Made by a program: the position numbers and the translations under genes. The notes under the pieces are model-generated. The model made no database searches. It had not been told where the DNA came from and saw nothing but the letters and a program-made list of their open reading frames with translations. Source: Sphingopyxis sp. OAS728 (GTDB taxonomy: Bacteria; Pseudomonadota; Alphaproteobacteria; Sphingomonadales; Sphingomonadaceae). From it: a DNA stretch of 64,000 bases. Positions within the stretch are counted from its first letter, which is position 1. Each line of letters begins with the position of its first letter. Positions 34,947-43,611 of the stretch are shown here, one piece after another. The stretch lies in NCBI RefSeq assembly GCF_014873485.1, contig NZ_JADBDT010000001.1, positions 620,001 to 684,000 on the forward strand, in the 5' to 3' direction.

Positions 34947-36204
34947 CCGATCGCCGTACCATCAGCAGCCCGAGCCAGCTTACGACGCCGGCCAGCGCGA
35001 GATAGAAGCCCACCGTCCCCGTCCCGCCCCATTCGGCCAGCGCCTGCGCGATGATCGGCGCCATCGCACCGCCCAATATCCCGCCCGCGTTGAACGCGAC
35101 CGAGGCGCCCGTGTAACGGACATGCACCGGGAACAGGCCAGTCAACCAGCTGCCGAGCGGTCCATAGACGAGCCCCATGATAAACAGCGCGGAGGCGAGA
35201 CCGAGGAAGATGATCGGCCAGCTTCCCGACGCCAGCGCGGGACCGAACACGAACCCGATCAGCACCGTCGCGCCGCACCCCCACGTCAGTACACGCTGTT
35301 CGCTCGACGCATCACTCCAATACCCTGCAAAAATAATCCCGACCGCCATGAACAGGATCGCGCCGAGCTGGGTCAGCAGGAACTGTTCTTTCGGATATCC
35401 GAGCGCCTGTGTTCCGTGACCGAGCGCAAAACTCGTCGCGAGGTAGAAGATCGCAAAACAGGCGACGACCGCGAAAGTCCCGGCGAGCGTCGCAACCAGA
35501 TGACGACGAAGCAGGTCGCCGACCGGCACCGCAACCGGCGCCTTTTTCTCCAGCGCTTCGGCAAAGTCCGGCGTCTCGGTGATCTTGAGCCGCACCCATA
35601 GCCCCAGCCCGACGAGGATCGCCGACAGCAGGAACGGAATACGCCAGCCCCATGCAGCGAAATCGGCGTCGCTGAGCCCGAGCCCGAGGAGCAGGAACAA
35701 TCCGTTCGCCGCAATGAATCCCACCGGCGCACCCAATTGCGGAAACATGCCGAAGCGCGATTTCCATCCCGGCGGCGCATTCTCGACCGCGAGCAACGCC
35801 GCCCCGCCCCACTCGCCGCCAAGCCCGAACCCTTGCCCGAAACGCAGGATGCAGAGCAACAGCGGCGCGACCCATCCCACCATCGCATAGGTCGGCAGGA
35901 AAGCGATCAGCAAGGTCGAGGCGCCCATCAGCATCAGCGACGCGACAAGCGTCGACTTGCGCCCGATCCGGTCGCCATAATGGCCGAATACGATCGCCCC
36001 GACGGGCCGTGCAAAGAAGGCGAGCCCGAAGGTCATGAAGCTGTACATCAGCTGCGCCGAGTCCGAACTCTCGGGAAAGAAGAGCGGCCCGAACACCAGC
36101 GCCGCCGCGGTTCCGTAAATATAGAAATCGTAAAATTCGACCGCGGTGCCGACGAGGCTCGCGGTCAGGATGCGCCGATGCGCCCGGTAAGGTGCCAGAT
36201 CCAC
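34933..36204 (-). CDS. MFS transporter, metabolite:H+ symporter (MHS) family
   Basis: A 423-residue 12-helix permease. The MHS signature is strong: GTAVEFYDFYIYGTAAALVFGPLFFP at the start, FFARPVGAIVFGHYGDRIGRKSTL (the loop 2-3 motif) and RFGQGFGLGGEWGGAALLAVENAP. Relatives include ShiA, KgtP and ProP; substrate here is unknown, likely a carboxylate or compatible solute. GTG start after AGGGGAG. It follows rlpA on the same strand after 75 bases. Confidence 0.88.
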   Translation of the reverse strand: MDLAPYRAHRRILTASLVGTAVEFYDFYIYGTAAALVFGPLFFPESSDSAQLMYSFMTFGLAFFARPVGAIVFGHYGDRIGRKSTLVASLMLMGASTLLIAFLPTYAMVGWVAPLLLCILRFGQGFGLGGEWGGAALLAVENAPPGWKSRFGMFPQLGAPVGFIAANGLFLLLGLGLSDADFAAWGWRIPFLLSAILVGLGLWVRLKITETPDFAEALEKKAPVAVPVGDLLRRHLVATLAGTFAVVACFAIFYLATSFALGHGTQALGYPKEQFLLTQLGAILFMAVGIIFAGYWSDASSEQRVLTWGCGATVLIGFVFGPALASGSWPIIFLGLASALFIMGLVYGPLGSWLTGLFPVHVRYTGASVAFNAGGILGGAMAPIIAQALAEWGGTGTVGFYLALAGVVSWLGLLMVRRSATPV

Positions 36205-36279
36205 GGGCTATGTCTCCCCTTCGGTTCGGCGCCGCTTTGGACGCCTTCCCCCGTTTGGCGCAAGCCGGAAAGCGCGGGA

Positions 36280-36846
36280 TCAACGCGCGCGCGGTGCCAA
36301 TTGCGCACGCAACCGTTGCAGTTCGCGCTCGGGCACGGGCGCCAGCGACGCCGCCGGCTTGCCGTTGCGCAAGCGCTCGCGATCTTTCTCGGACGGTTCG
36401 ATGCGGCGCACGCGCACCGCGGCGTGCCCCTGCGCCTTCATCCCAAGCTGTTCTGCGGCACCGCGTGACAGATCGATGACCCGCCCAAGTGCGAACGGCC
36501 CGCGATCGTTCACGCGGACGATGATCCGCCGTCCGGTATCGAGCGCCGTCACCTCGACATAGGTCGGCAGCGGCAGCGTCGTGTGTGCGGCGGTGATCCA
36601 GCCGGGCCGGAATTGTTCGCCATTGGCGGTGCGATTGCCCGACTCGTTGCCGTACCAGCTTGCATAGCCGACCGCGTCATACGCGGGCGCCGCGGCGGGC
36701 ACATAGGTCGTGCCGCGGATCGTATAGGCCGGACCGATCCGCACCGGCGTGTCGGCAACCGGGCGGTAGTTGCCGCCCGCGCAGGCCGAGAGCGCCAGAA
36801 CGGCCAAGGTCGCGCTGGTCATTTGTATCGTCGAATATCTCTGCAT
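36280..36846 (-). CDS. rlpA: RlpA-family septal ring lipoprotein
   Basis: A 188-residue lipoprotein (lipobox ALSAC, C22) with the double-psi beta-barrel: GYASWYGNESGNRTANGEQF, LPLPTYVEVTALDTGRRIIVRVNDRGPF and VIDLSRGAAEQLGM. RlpA proteins cleave denuded peptidoglycan at the septum; the conserved GxASWYG and NDRGPF motifs needed for this are present. No C-terminal SPOR domain is found, which would normally target it to the septum; the tail is just a charged stretch. It diverges from the DUF2520 gene. Confidence 0.9.
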   Translation of the reverse strand: MQRYSTIQMTSATLAVLALSACAGGNYRPVADTPVRIGPAYTIRGTTYVPAAAPAYDAVGYASWYGNESGNRTANGEQFRPGWITAAHTTLPLPTYVEVTALDTGRRIIVRVNDRGPFALGRVIDLSRGAAEQLGMKAQGHAAVRVRRIEPSEKDRERLRNGKPAASLAPVPERELQRLRAQLAPRAR

Positions 36847-36955
36847 CGCCCGACCCTAGAGGGCGGGATTGGCGAGATAAAGTCCGATGGCCGATTTGGG
36901 ATGGAAGCAGACGTTCCATTGGCGAAATTCGGCCCACCCGCTACATCGCGCATCC

Positions 36956-37837
36956 ATGACCGATTTTCGTTTCTATCGACCCGGCATTGTCGGCACGGGC
37001 CGCGTCGCGCAGGCCCTCGCGCGCGCTTTCGTTCCGCACGCGTCCGCCCCGCCGCTCGTCTGGGGACGAACCCCCGACAACGCCAACTCGATTGCAACGG
37101 CGACCGGTGCGTTTCGCGCGCGGACGATCGATCGCTTGACGACCGAATGCGACATCATCGCGATCGCGGTCTCTGACGACGCGATGAGTGCGGTCGTCGC
37201 CGACATCGCGGCGACGGTCGCTACAGGGCGCGCCCCATTTGTCTTCCATGTCAGCGGACGCAGCGGCGCCGCGATCCTCGAACCGCTGCGCGCGGCGGGT
37301 GCGACGACCGCCGCTATTCACCCGGCCATGACCTTCACCGGCGAACCGCAGGCCGAAGCACAGCGGATGATCGGGGCCAGCTTCGCCGTCACAGGCTCGA
37401 CGCCCGAGGCAACGCGGCGAGCCGGACAGATCGTCACCCTGCTCGGCGGCATCACAATAGAAATCGATGAAGAGCACCGATCACTCTATCACGCCGCACT
37501 CTGCCACGCGTCGAACCATCTCGTGACGCTGATCGCCGGCGCCGCGAACAGCTTGCGCGACGCCGGAGTCGACAATCCTTCGGCCTTGCTGACGCCCCTC
37601 GTTCGCGCGGCACTCGAAAACAGCCTCGATCGCGGGTTCGCCGGATTGTCGGGCCCGTTGCTGCGCGGCGACGCCGAAACCGTCAAAGGTCATCTCGTCA
37701 CGCTCAAGGACCACAGCCCGGACCTCCTGCCCGCCTATCGTGCGATGGCGCGCGCAACGCTCGACGAACTGAAACGCGCCGGAACCTTGCCCTCGGACCG
37801 CCTCACCGCACTGGACAGCCTGCTCGCTGTTCCCTAA
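36956..37837 (+). CDS. Rossmann-fold and DUF2520 domain protein
   Basis: A 293-residue protein. The N-terminal NAD(P)-binding part has GIVGTGRVAQALARAF and CDIIAIAVSDDAM; the C-terminal DUF2520 helical domain includes AIHPAMTFTGEP (HPxxxF), EEHRSLYHAALCHASNHLVTL and GLSGPLLRGD. It resembles ketopantoate-reductase-like 6-phosphogluconate dehydrogenase superfamily members, but the substrate is unknown. The start ATG has no strong ribosome site. It lies 10 bases ahead of pcrA. Confidence 0.85.
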   Translation: MTDFRFYRPGIVGTGRVAQALARAFVPHASAPPLVWGRTPDNANSIATATGAFRARTIDRLTTECDIIAIAVSDDAMSAVVADIAATVATGRAPFVFHVSGRSGAAILEPLRAAGATTAAIHPAMTFTGEPQAEAQRMIGASFAVTGSTPEATRRAGQIVTLLGGITIEIDEEHRSLYHAALCHASNHLVTLIAGAANSLRDAGVDNPSALLTPLVRAALENSLDRGFAGLSGPLLRGDAETVKGHLVTLKDHSPDLLPAYRAMARATLDELKRAGTLPSDRLTALDSLLAVP

Positions 37838-37847
37838 TCGTTCGCGC

Positions 37848-40160
37848 GTGAACGATACCCCTGCCTCCCTGCCCGACCTGCCCTCACCGAGCCCCTCGGA
37901 TCCGCCGTATCTACAAGGGTTGAATGGCCCGCAGCGGCAGGCCGTGCTCACCACCGAGGGCCCCGTGCTCATGCTCGCGGGCGCGGGCACCGGCAAGACC
38001 GCGGCACTGACCGCGCGCCTCGCGCATATCATGGCGACGCGCCGCGCCTGGCCGTCCGAAATCCTTGCGGTCACGTTCACCAACAAGGCGGCGCGAGAGA
38101 TGCGCGAGCGCATCGGGCGGATGGTCGGCGACGTCGTCGAGGGCATGCCGTGGCTCGGCACCTTCCACAGCATCGCGGCGAAGATGCTGCGCCGTCACGC
38201 CGAGCTCGTCGGACTGCAGAGCAATTTCACCATCCTCGACACCGACGACCAGCTCCGCGTCCTCAAGCAGCTGATCCAGGCCGAGGGGCTCGACGAGAAG
38301 CGCTGGCCCGCGCGCCAACTCGCCGGACTGATCGACAAGTGGAAGAACCGTGGGCTCGTCCCCGCCGATCTCGACGCCGCCGACAAGGAATCCTACGCCG
38401 ACGGCAAGGGCCAGCATTTCTACGCGCTCTATCAGGCGCGGCTGAAGACGCTCAACGCGTGCGATTTCGGCGACCTGCTGCTTCACATGCTCGTGATCCT
38501 GAAGACGCACCGCGACGTGCTCGAACAATATCAGGACCGCTTCAAATATATCCTCGTCGACGAATATCAGGACACCAACGCCAGCCAGTATCTGTGGCTT
38601 CGCCTGCTCGCGCAGGCGCGCAAGAATATCTGCTGCGTCGGCGACGACGACCAGTCGATCTATTCGTGGCGCGGCGCCGAGGTCGCGAACATCCTCCGCT
38701 TCGAAAAGGATTTCCCCGGCGCGACCGTGATCCGCCTCGAACAAAATTACCGCTCGACGCCCCAGATCCTCGCCGCCGCCTCGGCGCTGATCGCGCAAAA
38801 CTCGGGCCGCCTCGGCAAGACTTTGTGGACCGACCTCGAACCCGGCGACAAGCTGCGCGTCGTCGGCGTGTGGGACGGGCCCGAGGAAGCACGGCGGATC
38901 GGCGAAGAGCTCGAAAGCCTCCAGCGCCAGCGCGTGTCGCTCGACCGTGCCGCGATCCTCGTCCGCGCGCAGTTCCAGACGCGCGAGTTCGAAGACCGCT
39001 TCATCGCGATCGGCATGCCCTACCGCATCGTCGGCGGCTTCCGCTTCTACGAACGCGCCGAGATCCGCGACGCGCTCGCCTATCTGCGCCTCGTCCAGTC
39101 GGCGGCCGACGATCTCGCGTTCGAACGGATCATCAACACCCCCAAGCGCGGACTCGGCGACAAGGCGCTCGCGCGCATCCATCAATTTGCTCGCCACGAG
39201 CGCGCCCCGCTTCTCCATGCCGCATCGCGCATCACCGAGACCGACGAGCTGACGCCGCAGGCGCGCCGCCAGCTCGCGAATTTTGTGGCCCAGATGCGGG
39301 GGTGGCAGACCAAGGCCAACGAGCTCTCGCATCCCGAACTCACCCAGCTCATTCTCGACGAATCGGGCTACACCGCGATGCTCCAGGCCGACCGCAGCGT
39401 CGAAGCCGCGGGCCGCCTCGAGAATCTCTCCGAACTCGTCCGCGCGATGGAGGAATATGACTCGCTCGAAGCGTTCCTCGAGCATGTCAGCCTCGTCATG
39501 GACCGCGACAATACCGATACCAGCGAGACGGTGACGATCATGACGATCCACGCCGCCAAGGGGCTCGAATTCGACCATGTCTTCCTCGCCGGCTGGGAGG
39601 ATGGCGTCTTCCCGTCGCAGCGCTCGATGGACGAAGGCGGAACGCAGAGCCTCGAGGAGGAACGCCGCCTCGCCTATGTCGCGATCACGCGGGCACGCCA
39701 GCGCGCGAGCATCTATCATGCCGCGAACCGGCGCATCTATGGCCAGTGGGTCAGCAGCATCCCCAGCCGCTTCATCGCCGAAATCCCGCCCGAGCATGTC
39801 GACAGCGAAAACAGCTTCGGCGGCGGGCAAAGCCTGTGGCGCGCCAACTGGTCGGCGCAGGGCGATCCCTTCGCGCATGTCGCCGAGCGCCAGCCGGCGC
39901 GCACGATGACGCGCGGTCCGGCTTGGCAACGTGCGACGGCGCAGTCGTCGACGATCACCCGCGCCCCGGCCCCGTCGGAACGCGGACCGGCGGCCTCGGT
40001 CGGCGCCAAGGCACGCTCCGATCTCGCAATCGGGATGCGCGTGTTTCACGAGAAATTCGGTTACGGCGAAATCAACGACATCGACGGCAACAAGCTCGAA
40101 GTCGAATTCGAACAGGCCGGCAGCAAGAGGGTGCTCGACAGCTTCATCAAGCTTGCCTGA
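37848..40160 (+). CDS. pcrA: ATP-dependent DNA helicase UvrD/PcrA
   Basis: A 770-residue superfamily 1A helicase. Motif I is AGAGTGKT (44-51). Others in order are VTFTNKAAREMRERI (Ia), GTFHSIAAKML, LVDEYQDTN (II), GDDDQSIYSWRGA (III), LEQNYRSTPQIL (IV), TIMTIHAAKGLEFDHVFLAGWEDG (V) and YVAITRARQRA (VI). The C-terminal RVFHEKFGYGEI and VEFEQAG part is the Tudor-like RNA-polymerase-binding end common to PcrA. Acts in repair and replication-fork clearing. GTG start. Confidence 0.95.
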   Translation: MNDTPASLPDLPSPSPSDPPYLQGLNGPQRQAVLTTEGPVLMLAGAGTGKTAALTARLAHIMATRRAWPSEILAVTFTNKAAREMRERIGRMVGDVVEGMPWLGTFHSIAAKMLRRHAELVGLQSNFTILDTDDQLRVLKQLIQAEGLDEKRWPARQLAGLIDKWKNRGLVPADLDAADKESYADGKGQHFYALYQARLKTLNACDFGDLLLHMLVILKTHRDVLEQYQDRFKYILVDEYQDTNASQYLWLRLLAQARKNICCVGDDDQSIYSWRGAEVANILRFEKDFPGATVIRLEQNYRSTPQILAAASALIAQNSGRLGKTLWTDLEPGDKLRVVGVWDGPEEARRIGEELESLQRQRVSLDRAAILVRAQFQTREFEDRFIAIGMPYRIVGGFRFYERAEIRDALAYLRLVQSAADDLAFERIINTPKRGLGDKALARIHQFARHERAPLLHAASRITETDELTPQARRQLANFVAQMRGWQTKANELSHPELTQLILDESGYTAMLQADRSVEAAGRLENLSELVRAMEEYDSLEAFLEHVSLVMDRDNTDTSETVTIMTIHAAKGLEFDHVFLAGWEDGVFPSQRSMDEGGTQSLEEERRLAYVAITRARQRASIYHAANRRIYGQWVSSIPSRFIAEIPPEHVDSENSFGGGQSLWRANWSAQGDPFAHVAERQPARTMTRGPAWQRATAQSSTITRAPAPSERGPAASVGAKARSDLAIGMRVFHEKFGYGEINDIDGNKLEVEFEQAGSKRVLDSFIKLA

Positions 40161-40234
40161 TTTTTATTGTCTACCACTTTAGTTATGATATGTCGTCCCA
40201 CGCGGCCAACGAGTCGCGCTTTGGGAGAATCTGC

Positions 40235-41140
40235 ATGCGAAATAAGCTCTTAGCGGGCGCGATGGCGCTCGCCCTGATCGGCTGCTCGGAAAAATCGGCC
40301 GAAGATATTGCAACGACCGATACCGCTACCCCCGAAGCCGTTAGTGAAGAAGGCTCTGCCGATGCAGCCGCAGCCCCTCGGATCGGCATCGAAGTCGCTC
40401 CCGGCGTCGCTTTCGATTACGCCTACACCTTTCGCCTCGCCGACGACCGCATCTCCAAGGTTCAGGAGCAGCACGCCGCCGCATGTGAAACGCTTGGCAT
40501 CCAGCGTTGCCGCATCGTCGATGTTCGCTACCAGCTAACCGACGAAAAGCTCGTCGAAGCGCAGACCCAGTTCAAACTCGATCCAGGCATCGCCCGCAAA
40601 TTCGGCGCCGGCGCCATCGCCAGCGTCGAAAAGGCTGAAGGCGTGCTCGCCGATGCGAGCGTCGCGGGCGAAGATGTCGGCACCGAAATCCTCGCGTCGC
40701 AACAGCGGAGCGCCGGTTCCGAAGCGGAAATTGCGCGCCTTGAGGAACGACTGAAAGCGGGCGGTCTCGACAAGCGCGAGCGCGCGGAACTACTAGCGCA
40801 GATTAGCCAACTGCGCGGCGAACTCGGCACCGAGCGCCAGAACCGCCGCAGCGACGAAGCCCGCATCGCTTGGACCAGTGTCGCCTTCAACTATGCCAGC
40901 GACGGCGGCCTCCCGGGCATCGGCCATGAGAATCCCTTTGCAAGCGCCGGCGAGACGCTGATGCGCAGCGGCAGCACCGCATTGAGCTTCGTGCTGACGC
41001 TCGGCGCCGCCCTGCTGCCATGGGCCCTCCTCCTTGGCCTCGTCATCGCCTTCTGGCGCAGTCGCTTCATGGTCGCGGTCCGCCGGCAGATGCGGGTTGA
41101 GGCCCGTGCCAGCGATACCGGGACGCCGCCGGCGGCCTGA
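40235..41140 (+). CDS. DUF4349-like lipoprotein with C-terminal membrane helix
   Basis: A 301-residue protein. It begins with a lipoprotein signal (ALIGC, C17), an acidic Thr/Glu linker, then a DUF4349-type region (VAFDYAYTFRLADDRISKVQEQHAAACETLG...CRIVDVRYQL). A coiled coil follows (EIARLEERLKAGGLDKRERAELLAQISQLRGEL), then one C-terminal hydrophobic helix (ALSFVLTLGAALLPWALLLGLVIAFW) and basic end. Both a lipid and a membrane anchor are thus predicted. Function unknown. GGGAG lies seven bases before the ATG. The DUF assignment is from memory. Confidence 0.75.
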   Translation: MRNKLLAGAMALALIGCSEKSAEDIATTDTATPEAVSEEGSADAAAAPRIGIEVAPGVAFDYAYTFRLADDRISKVQEQHAAACETLGIQRCRIVDVRYQLTDEKLVEAQTQFKLDPGIARKFGAGAIASVEKAEGVLADASVAGEDVGTEILASQQRSAGSEAEIARLEERLKAGGLDKRERAELLAQISQLRGELGTERQNRRSDEARIAWTSVAFNYASDGGLPGIGHENPFASAGETLMRSGSTALSFVLTLGAALLPWALLLGLVIAFWRSRFMVAVRRQMRVEARASDTGTPPAA

Positions 41141-41192
41141 TCAAGGCGGGGCGTCGCTTGCAAAGGTCCAACGCTGCGTTATGGCAGGAGCC

Positions 41193-42242
41193 ATGACGCA
41201 GCAGACGGCATGGCTGGACCAGGCACGCGACGCCCATCGCCGCGGCGATATCGCGGCGGAAACCGCTGCGCTCGACGACGCAATTCGCGCCGACCGCGGT
41301 AACATCGCGGCGCTGCTCGCCATGGCCGAACTCAAGCGCCGCCTCGCCGACGATCGCGCGGCGGGGAGCTTCTACCGGCTGGCCCTCGGAACTGCTGCAC
41401 AGGCGCGAAGCATACCGCCTGCGCTTCATCCCGGCCTCCAGCGCGCCGAGCAATTCCTCACCGAAACCGACCGCGCCTTTGCCGACCATCTCCTCGGCCA
41501 ATTGCGCGGTGCGGGGATCGACGCGGGCACCGCAACGCCGCGCGTCGCCGAGGCTCTCCGGATGCTCGCCGGCGAACAGCCGCTGTATCTGCAGCAACCG
41601 AGCATGTTCTATTTTCCCGGGCTCGCGCAGCGGCCCTTCTTCGAGCGCACCGACTTCGAGTGGGTGCCCGCGATGGAAGCCGCGACGGATAAGGTCCGCG
41701 CCGAACTCTTGGCCATGATCGACAATTCATCCGATCGCTTCGGCCCATATGTGACGGCAAGCCCCGACAGGCCGCCACCCAACAATCCCCTGCTCGACAA
41801 GCCCGACTGGGGTGCCGCGTGGCTTTGGAAAAACGGTATGATCGCCGACGGCATGGACGAAATCTGCCCGGCCACGCTCGCGGCGCTCGAACTCGCGCCG
41901 CAGCCGCTGATCCCGGGCCGTGCCCCCATAGCGCTCTTCTCGCGCCTGACCCCCGGCACCCATATCCAGCCGCATCACGGCATGCTCAACACCCGCCTGA
42001 TCTGTCACCTGCCGCTCATCGTCCCCGGCGACTGCGGTATCCGCGTCGGCGCCGAAACGCGGAGCTGGCGCGAGGGGGAGATGCTGATCTTCGACGACAG
42101 CTTCGAACACGAAGCGTGGAACCGCGGTACCAGCGACCGCACGATCCTGCTGTTCGAAATCTGGCGTCCCGATATCGACGCCGACGAGCGCGCGCAGCTC
42201 ACGCGGATCTTCTCGGCAATCGACACTTACGCAGAACAATAA
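41193..42242 (+). CDS. Aspartyl/asparaginyl beta-hydroxylase-type dioxygenase with TPR-like N-terminus
   Basis: A 349-residue protein. The first 100 residues are helical and TPR-like (QARDAHRRGDIAAETAALDDAIRADRGNIAALLAMAELKRRL). The C-terminal half has the Asp/Asn beta-hydroxylase cupin: GTHIQPHHGMLNTRLICHLPL (iron ligand among H257, H261, H262), then FDDSFEHEAWN with H306 as the second ligand. It would use Fe(II) and 2-oxoglutarate to hydroxylate a protein or small molecule. An ATG four codons upstream is an alternative start; the ribosome-site evidence is weak for both. Lies just ahead of the acyl-CoA dehydrogenase. Confidence 0.78.
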   Translation: MTQQTAWLDQARDAHRRGDIAAETAALDDAIRADRGNIAALLAMAELKRRLADDRAAGSFYRLALGTAAQARSIPPALHPGLQRAEQFLTETDRAFADHLLGQLRGAGIDAGTATPRVAEALRMLAGEQPLYLQQPSMFYFPGLAQRPFFERTDFEWVPAMEAATDKVRAELLAMIDNSSDRFGPYVTASPDRPPPNNPLLDKPDWGAAWLWKNGMIADGMDEICPATLAALELAPQPLIPGRAPIALFSRLTPGTHIQPHHGMLNTRLICHLPLIVPGDCGIRVGAETRSWREGEMLIFDDSFEHEAWNRGTSDRTILLFEIWRPDIDADERAQLTRIFSAIDTYAEQ

Positions 42243-42259
42243 CCAAGGGACAGGAAGTA

Positions 42260-43423
42260 ATGACCAACCCGGGAATGGACGCCGATATCTATGACGCCTT
42301 CATCGAGCAATTGCAGCGCTACGTCCGCGAGCGGCTGATCCCGGCGGAAGACCAGCTCGAGGAACTCGGCCGCGTTCCCGACGACATCCTCGCCGAAATG
42401 CGCGAGATGGGACTGTTCGGGGTCACCATGCCCGAGGAATTTGGCGGCGCAGGGATGAACGTCAGCCAGTATGTCGGCTTCATCCGGGAGATCGCCTACG
42501 CCTCGCCCGCTTATCGCTCGATCGTGTCGATCAACATCGGCATGGTGTGCAAATCACTCGTCGGTTTCGGCACGCAGCAGCAGAAGGAGCATTGGCTACC
42601 CAAGCTCGCGACCGGTTCGATCGCCGCCTTCGGCCTCACCGAACCCGACAGCGGATCGGACAGCGCGGCGATGAAGACGCGCGCGGTGCGCGACGGCAAC
42701 GGCTATGTCCTGAACGGCACCAAGCGCTATATCACCAACGCGCCCTTCGCTGACGTCATCCTCGTCATGGCGCGCACCAATGCCGAGGCACTGCCCAAGA
42801 ACGCGCACGTCAGCGCCTTCATGGTCCCGCGCGATGCGCGGGGCGTGTCGATCGGCAAGCCGGATGGGAAGATGGGCCAGGCGGGATCGCAGATCGCCGA
42901 CGTGATCCTCGAGGATGTGCATGTCGATGGCGACGCGCTGCTTGGCGGAGAGGAAGGCATCGGCTTCCGCGCCGCAATGCAGAGCCTCGACAACGGGCGC
43001 CTGTCGGTTGCTGCGGCGAGTGTCGGCTATGCCAAGCGCATGCTCGACGCGGGCCTAAAATATGCGATGGAGCGCAAGGCATTCGGTGAACCGATCGCGA
43101 ATTTCCAGCTGATCCAGGCGATGCTCGCCGACAGCAAGGCCGAGATCTATGCCGCCGAATGCATGCTCGCCGACGCCTGCGCACGCGCCGATCGCGGCGA
43201 GAAGATACTGGTCGAGGCAGCCGCCACCAAGATGTTCGCCAGCGAAATGTGCGGTCGCGTCGCCGATCGCGTGGTGCAGATCCACGGCGGCGCCGGCTAT
43301 CTCAAGGAATATCTGGCCGAACGCTTCTATCGCGACTGCCGCATTTACCGCATTTATGAAGGGACGACACAGATCCAGCAGCTAGTGATCGCAAAGAATA
43401 TGATACGGGATTTTGCGGGCTGA
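42260..43423 (+). CDS. Acyl-CoA dehydrogenase
   Basis: A 387-residue flavoenzyme of the ACAD family. FAD-binding motifs FGLTEPDSGSD and YVLNGTKRYITNA, the GRLSVAAASVGYAKRMLD and ERKAFGEPIANFQLIQAMLAD segments, and the catalytic glutamate region RIYRIYEGTTQIQQLVIAKN are present. It oxidises an acyl-CoA; chain or branch specificity cannot be read. AGGA precedes the ATG. It begins 17 bases after the hydroxylase gene, consistent with an operon. Confidence 0.92.
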   Translation: MTNPGMDADIYDAFIEQLQRYVRERLIPAEDQLEELGRVPDDILAEMREMGLFGVTMPEEFGGAGMNVSQYVGFIREIAYASPAYRSIVSINIGMVCKSLVGFGTQQQKEHWLPKLATGSIAAFGLTEPDSGSDSAAMKTRAVRDGNGYVLNGTKRYITNAPFADVILVMARTNAEALPKNAHVSAFMVPRDARGVSIGKPDGKMGQAGSQIADVILEDVHVDGDALLGGEEGIGFRAAMQSLDNGRLSVAAASVGYAKRMLDAGLKYAMERKAFGEPIANFQLIQAMLADSKAEIYAAECMLADACARADRGEKILVEAAATKMFASEMCGRVADRVVQIHGGAGYLKEYLAERFYRDCRIYRIYEGTTQIQQLVIAKNMIRDFAG

Positions 43424-43440
43424 TCGGTCTGACAGGTCGC

Positions 43441-43516
43441 TGGTGGAGCCGAGGGGAATCGAACCCCTGACCTCTGCAGTGCGATTGCAGCGCTCTCCCA
43501 TCTGAGCTACGGCCCC
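43441..43516 (-). tRNA. tRNA-Ala (anticodon CGC)
   Basis: On the minus strand a complete 76-base cloverleaf with encoded CCA end can be folded. The acceptor is GGGGCCG with CGGCTCC and contains the G3-U70 wobble that identifies alanine tRNAs. The D-arm is GCTC/GAGC, the anticodon stem CTGCA/TGCAG with loop ATCGCAC giving anticodon CGC (codon GCG), and the T-arm has TTCGATT. The loop has an A32-C38 pair, unlike the usual A32-U38. It faces the end of the acyl-CoA dehydrogenase gene; no terminator is evident beyond it. Confidence 0.96.
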
Positions 43517-43527
43517 GCGACGGCGGG

Positions 43528-43556
43528 GTCTTAACGACACTGATTGGCGGTGGCAA
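43528..43556 (-). promoter_or_regulatory. Possible tRNA-Ala promoter
   Basis: On the minus strand upstream of the tRNA is a TTGCCA box (43551-43556), a spacer of 16-17 bases, and a poor -10 candidate (TTAAGA or TAAGAC, 43528-43534). The -35 is good, the -10 is weak, so this is a low-confidence reading. A GC-rich palindrome (CCCCGC/GCGGGG type) lies between it and the tRNA start. Confidence 0.3.
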
Positions 43557-43611
43557 CGGCTTTTCTGATGACCACCACCGTCGCCGGCGAATAGAGGAAT
43601 GGGGGATTCCG

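Noticed and set aside
37911..40049. Long minus-strand open frame antisense to pcrA
   Set aside because: pcrA has all SF1 motifs; the antisense frame is a GC-driven shadow.
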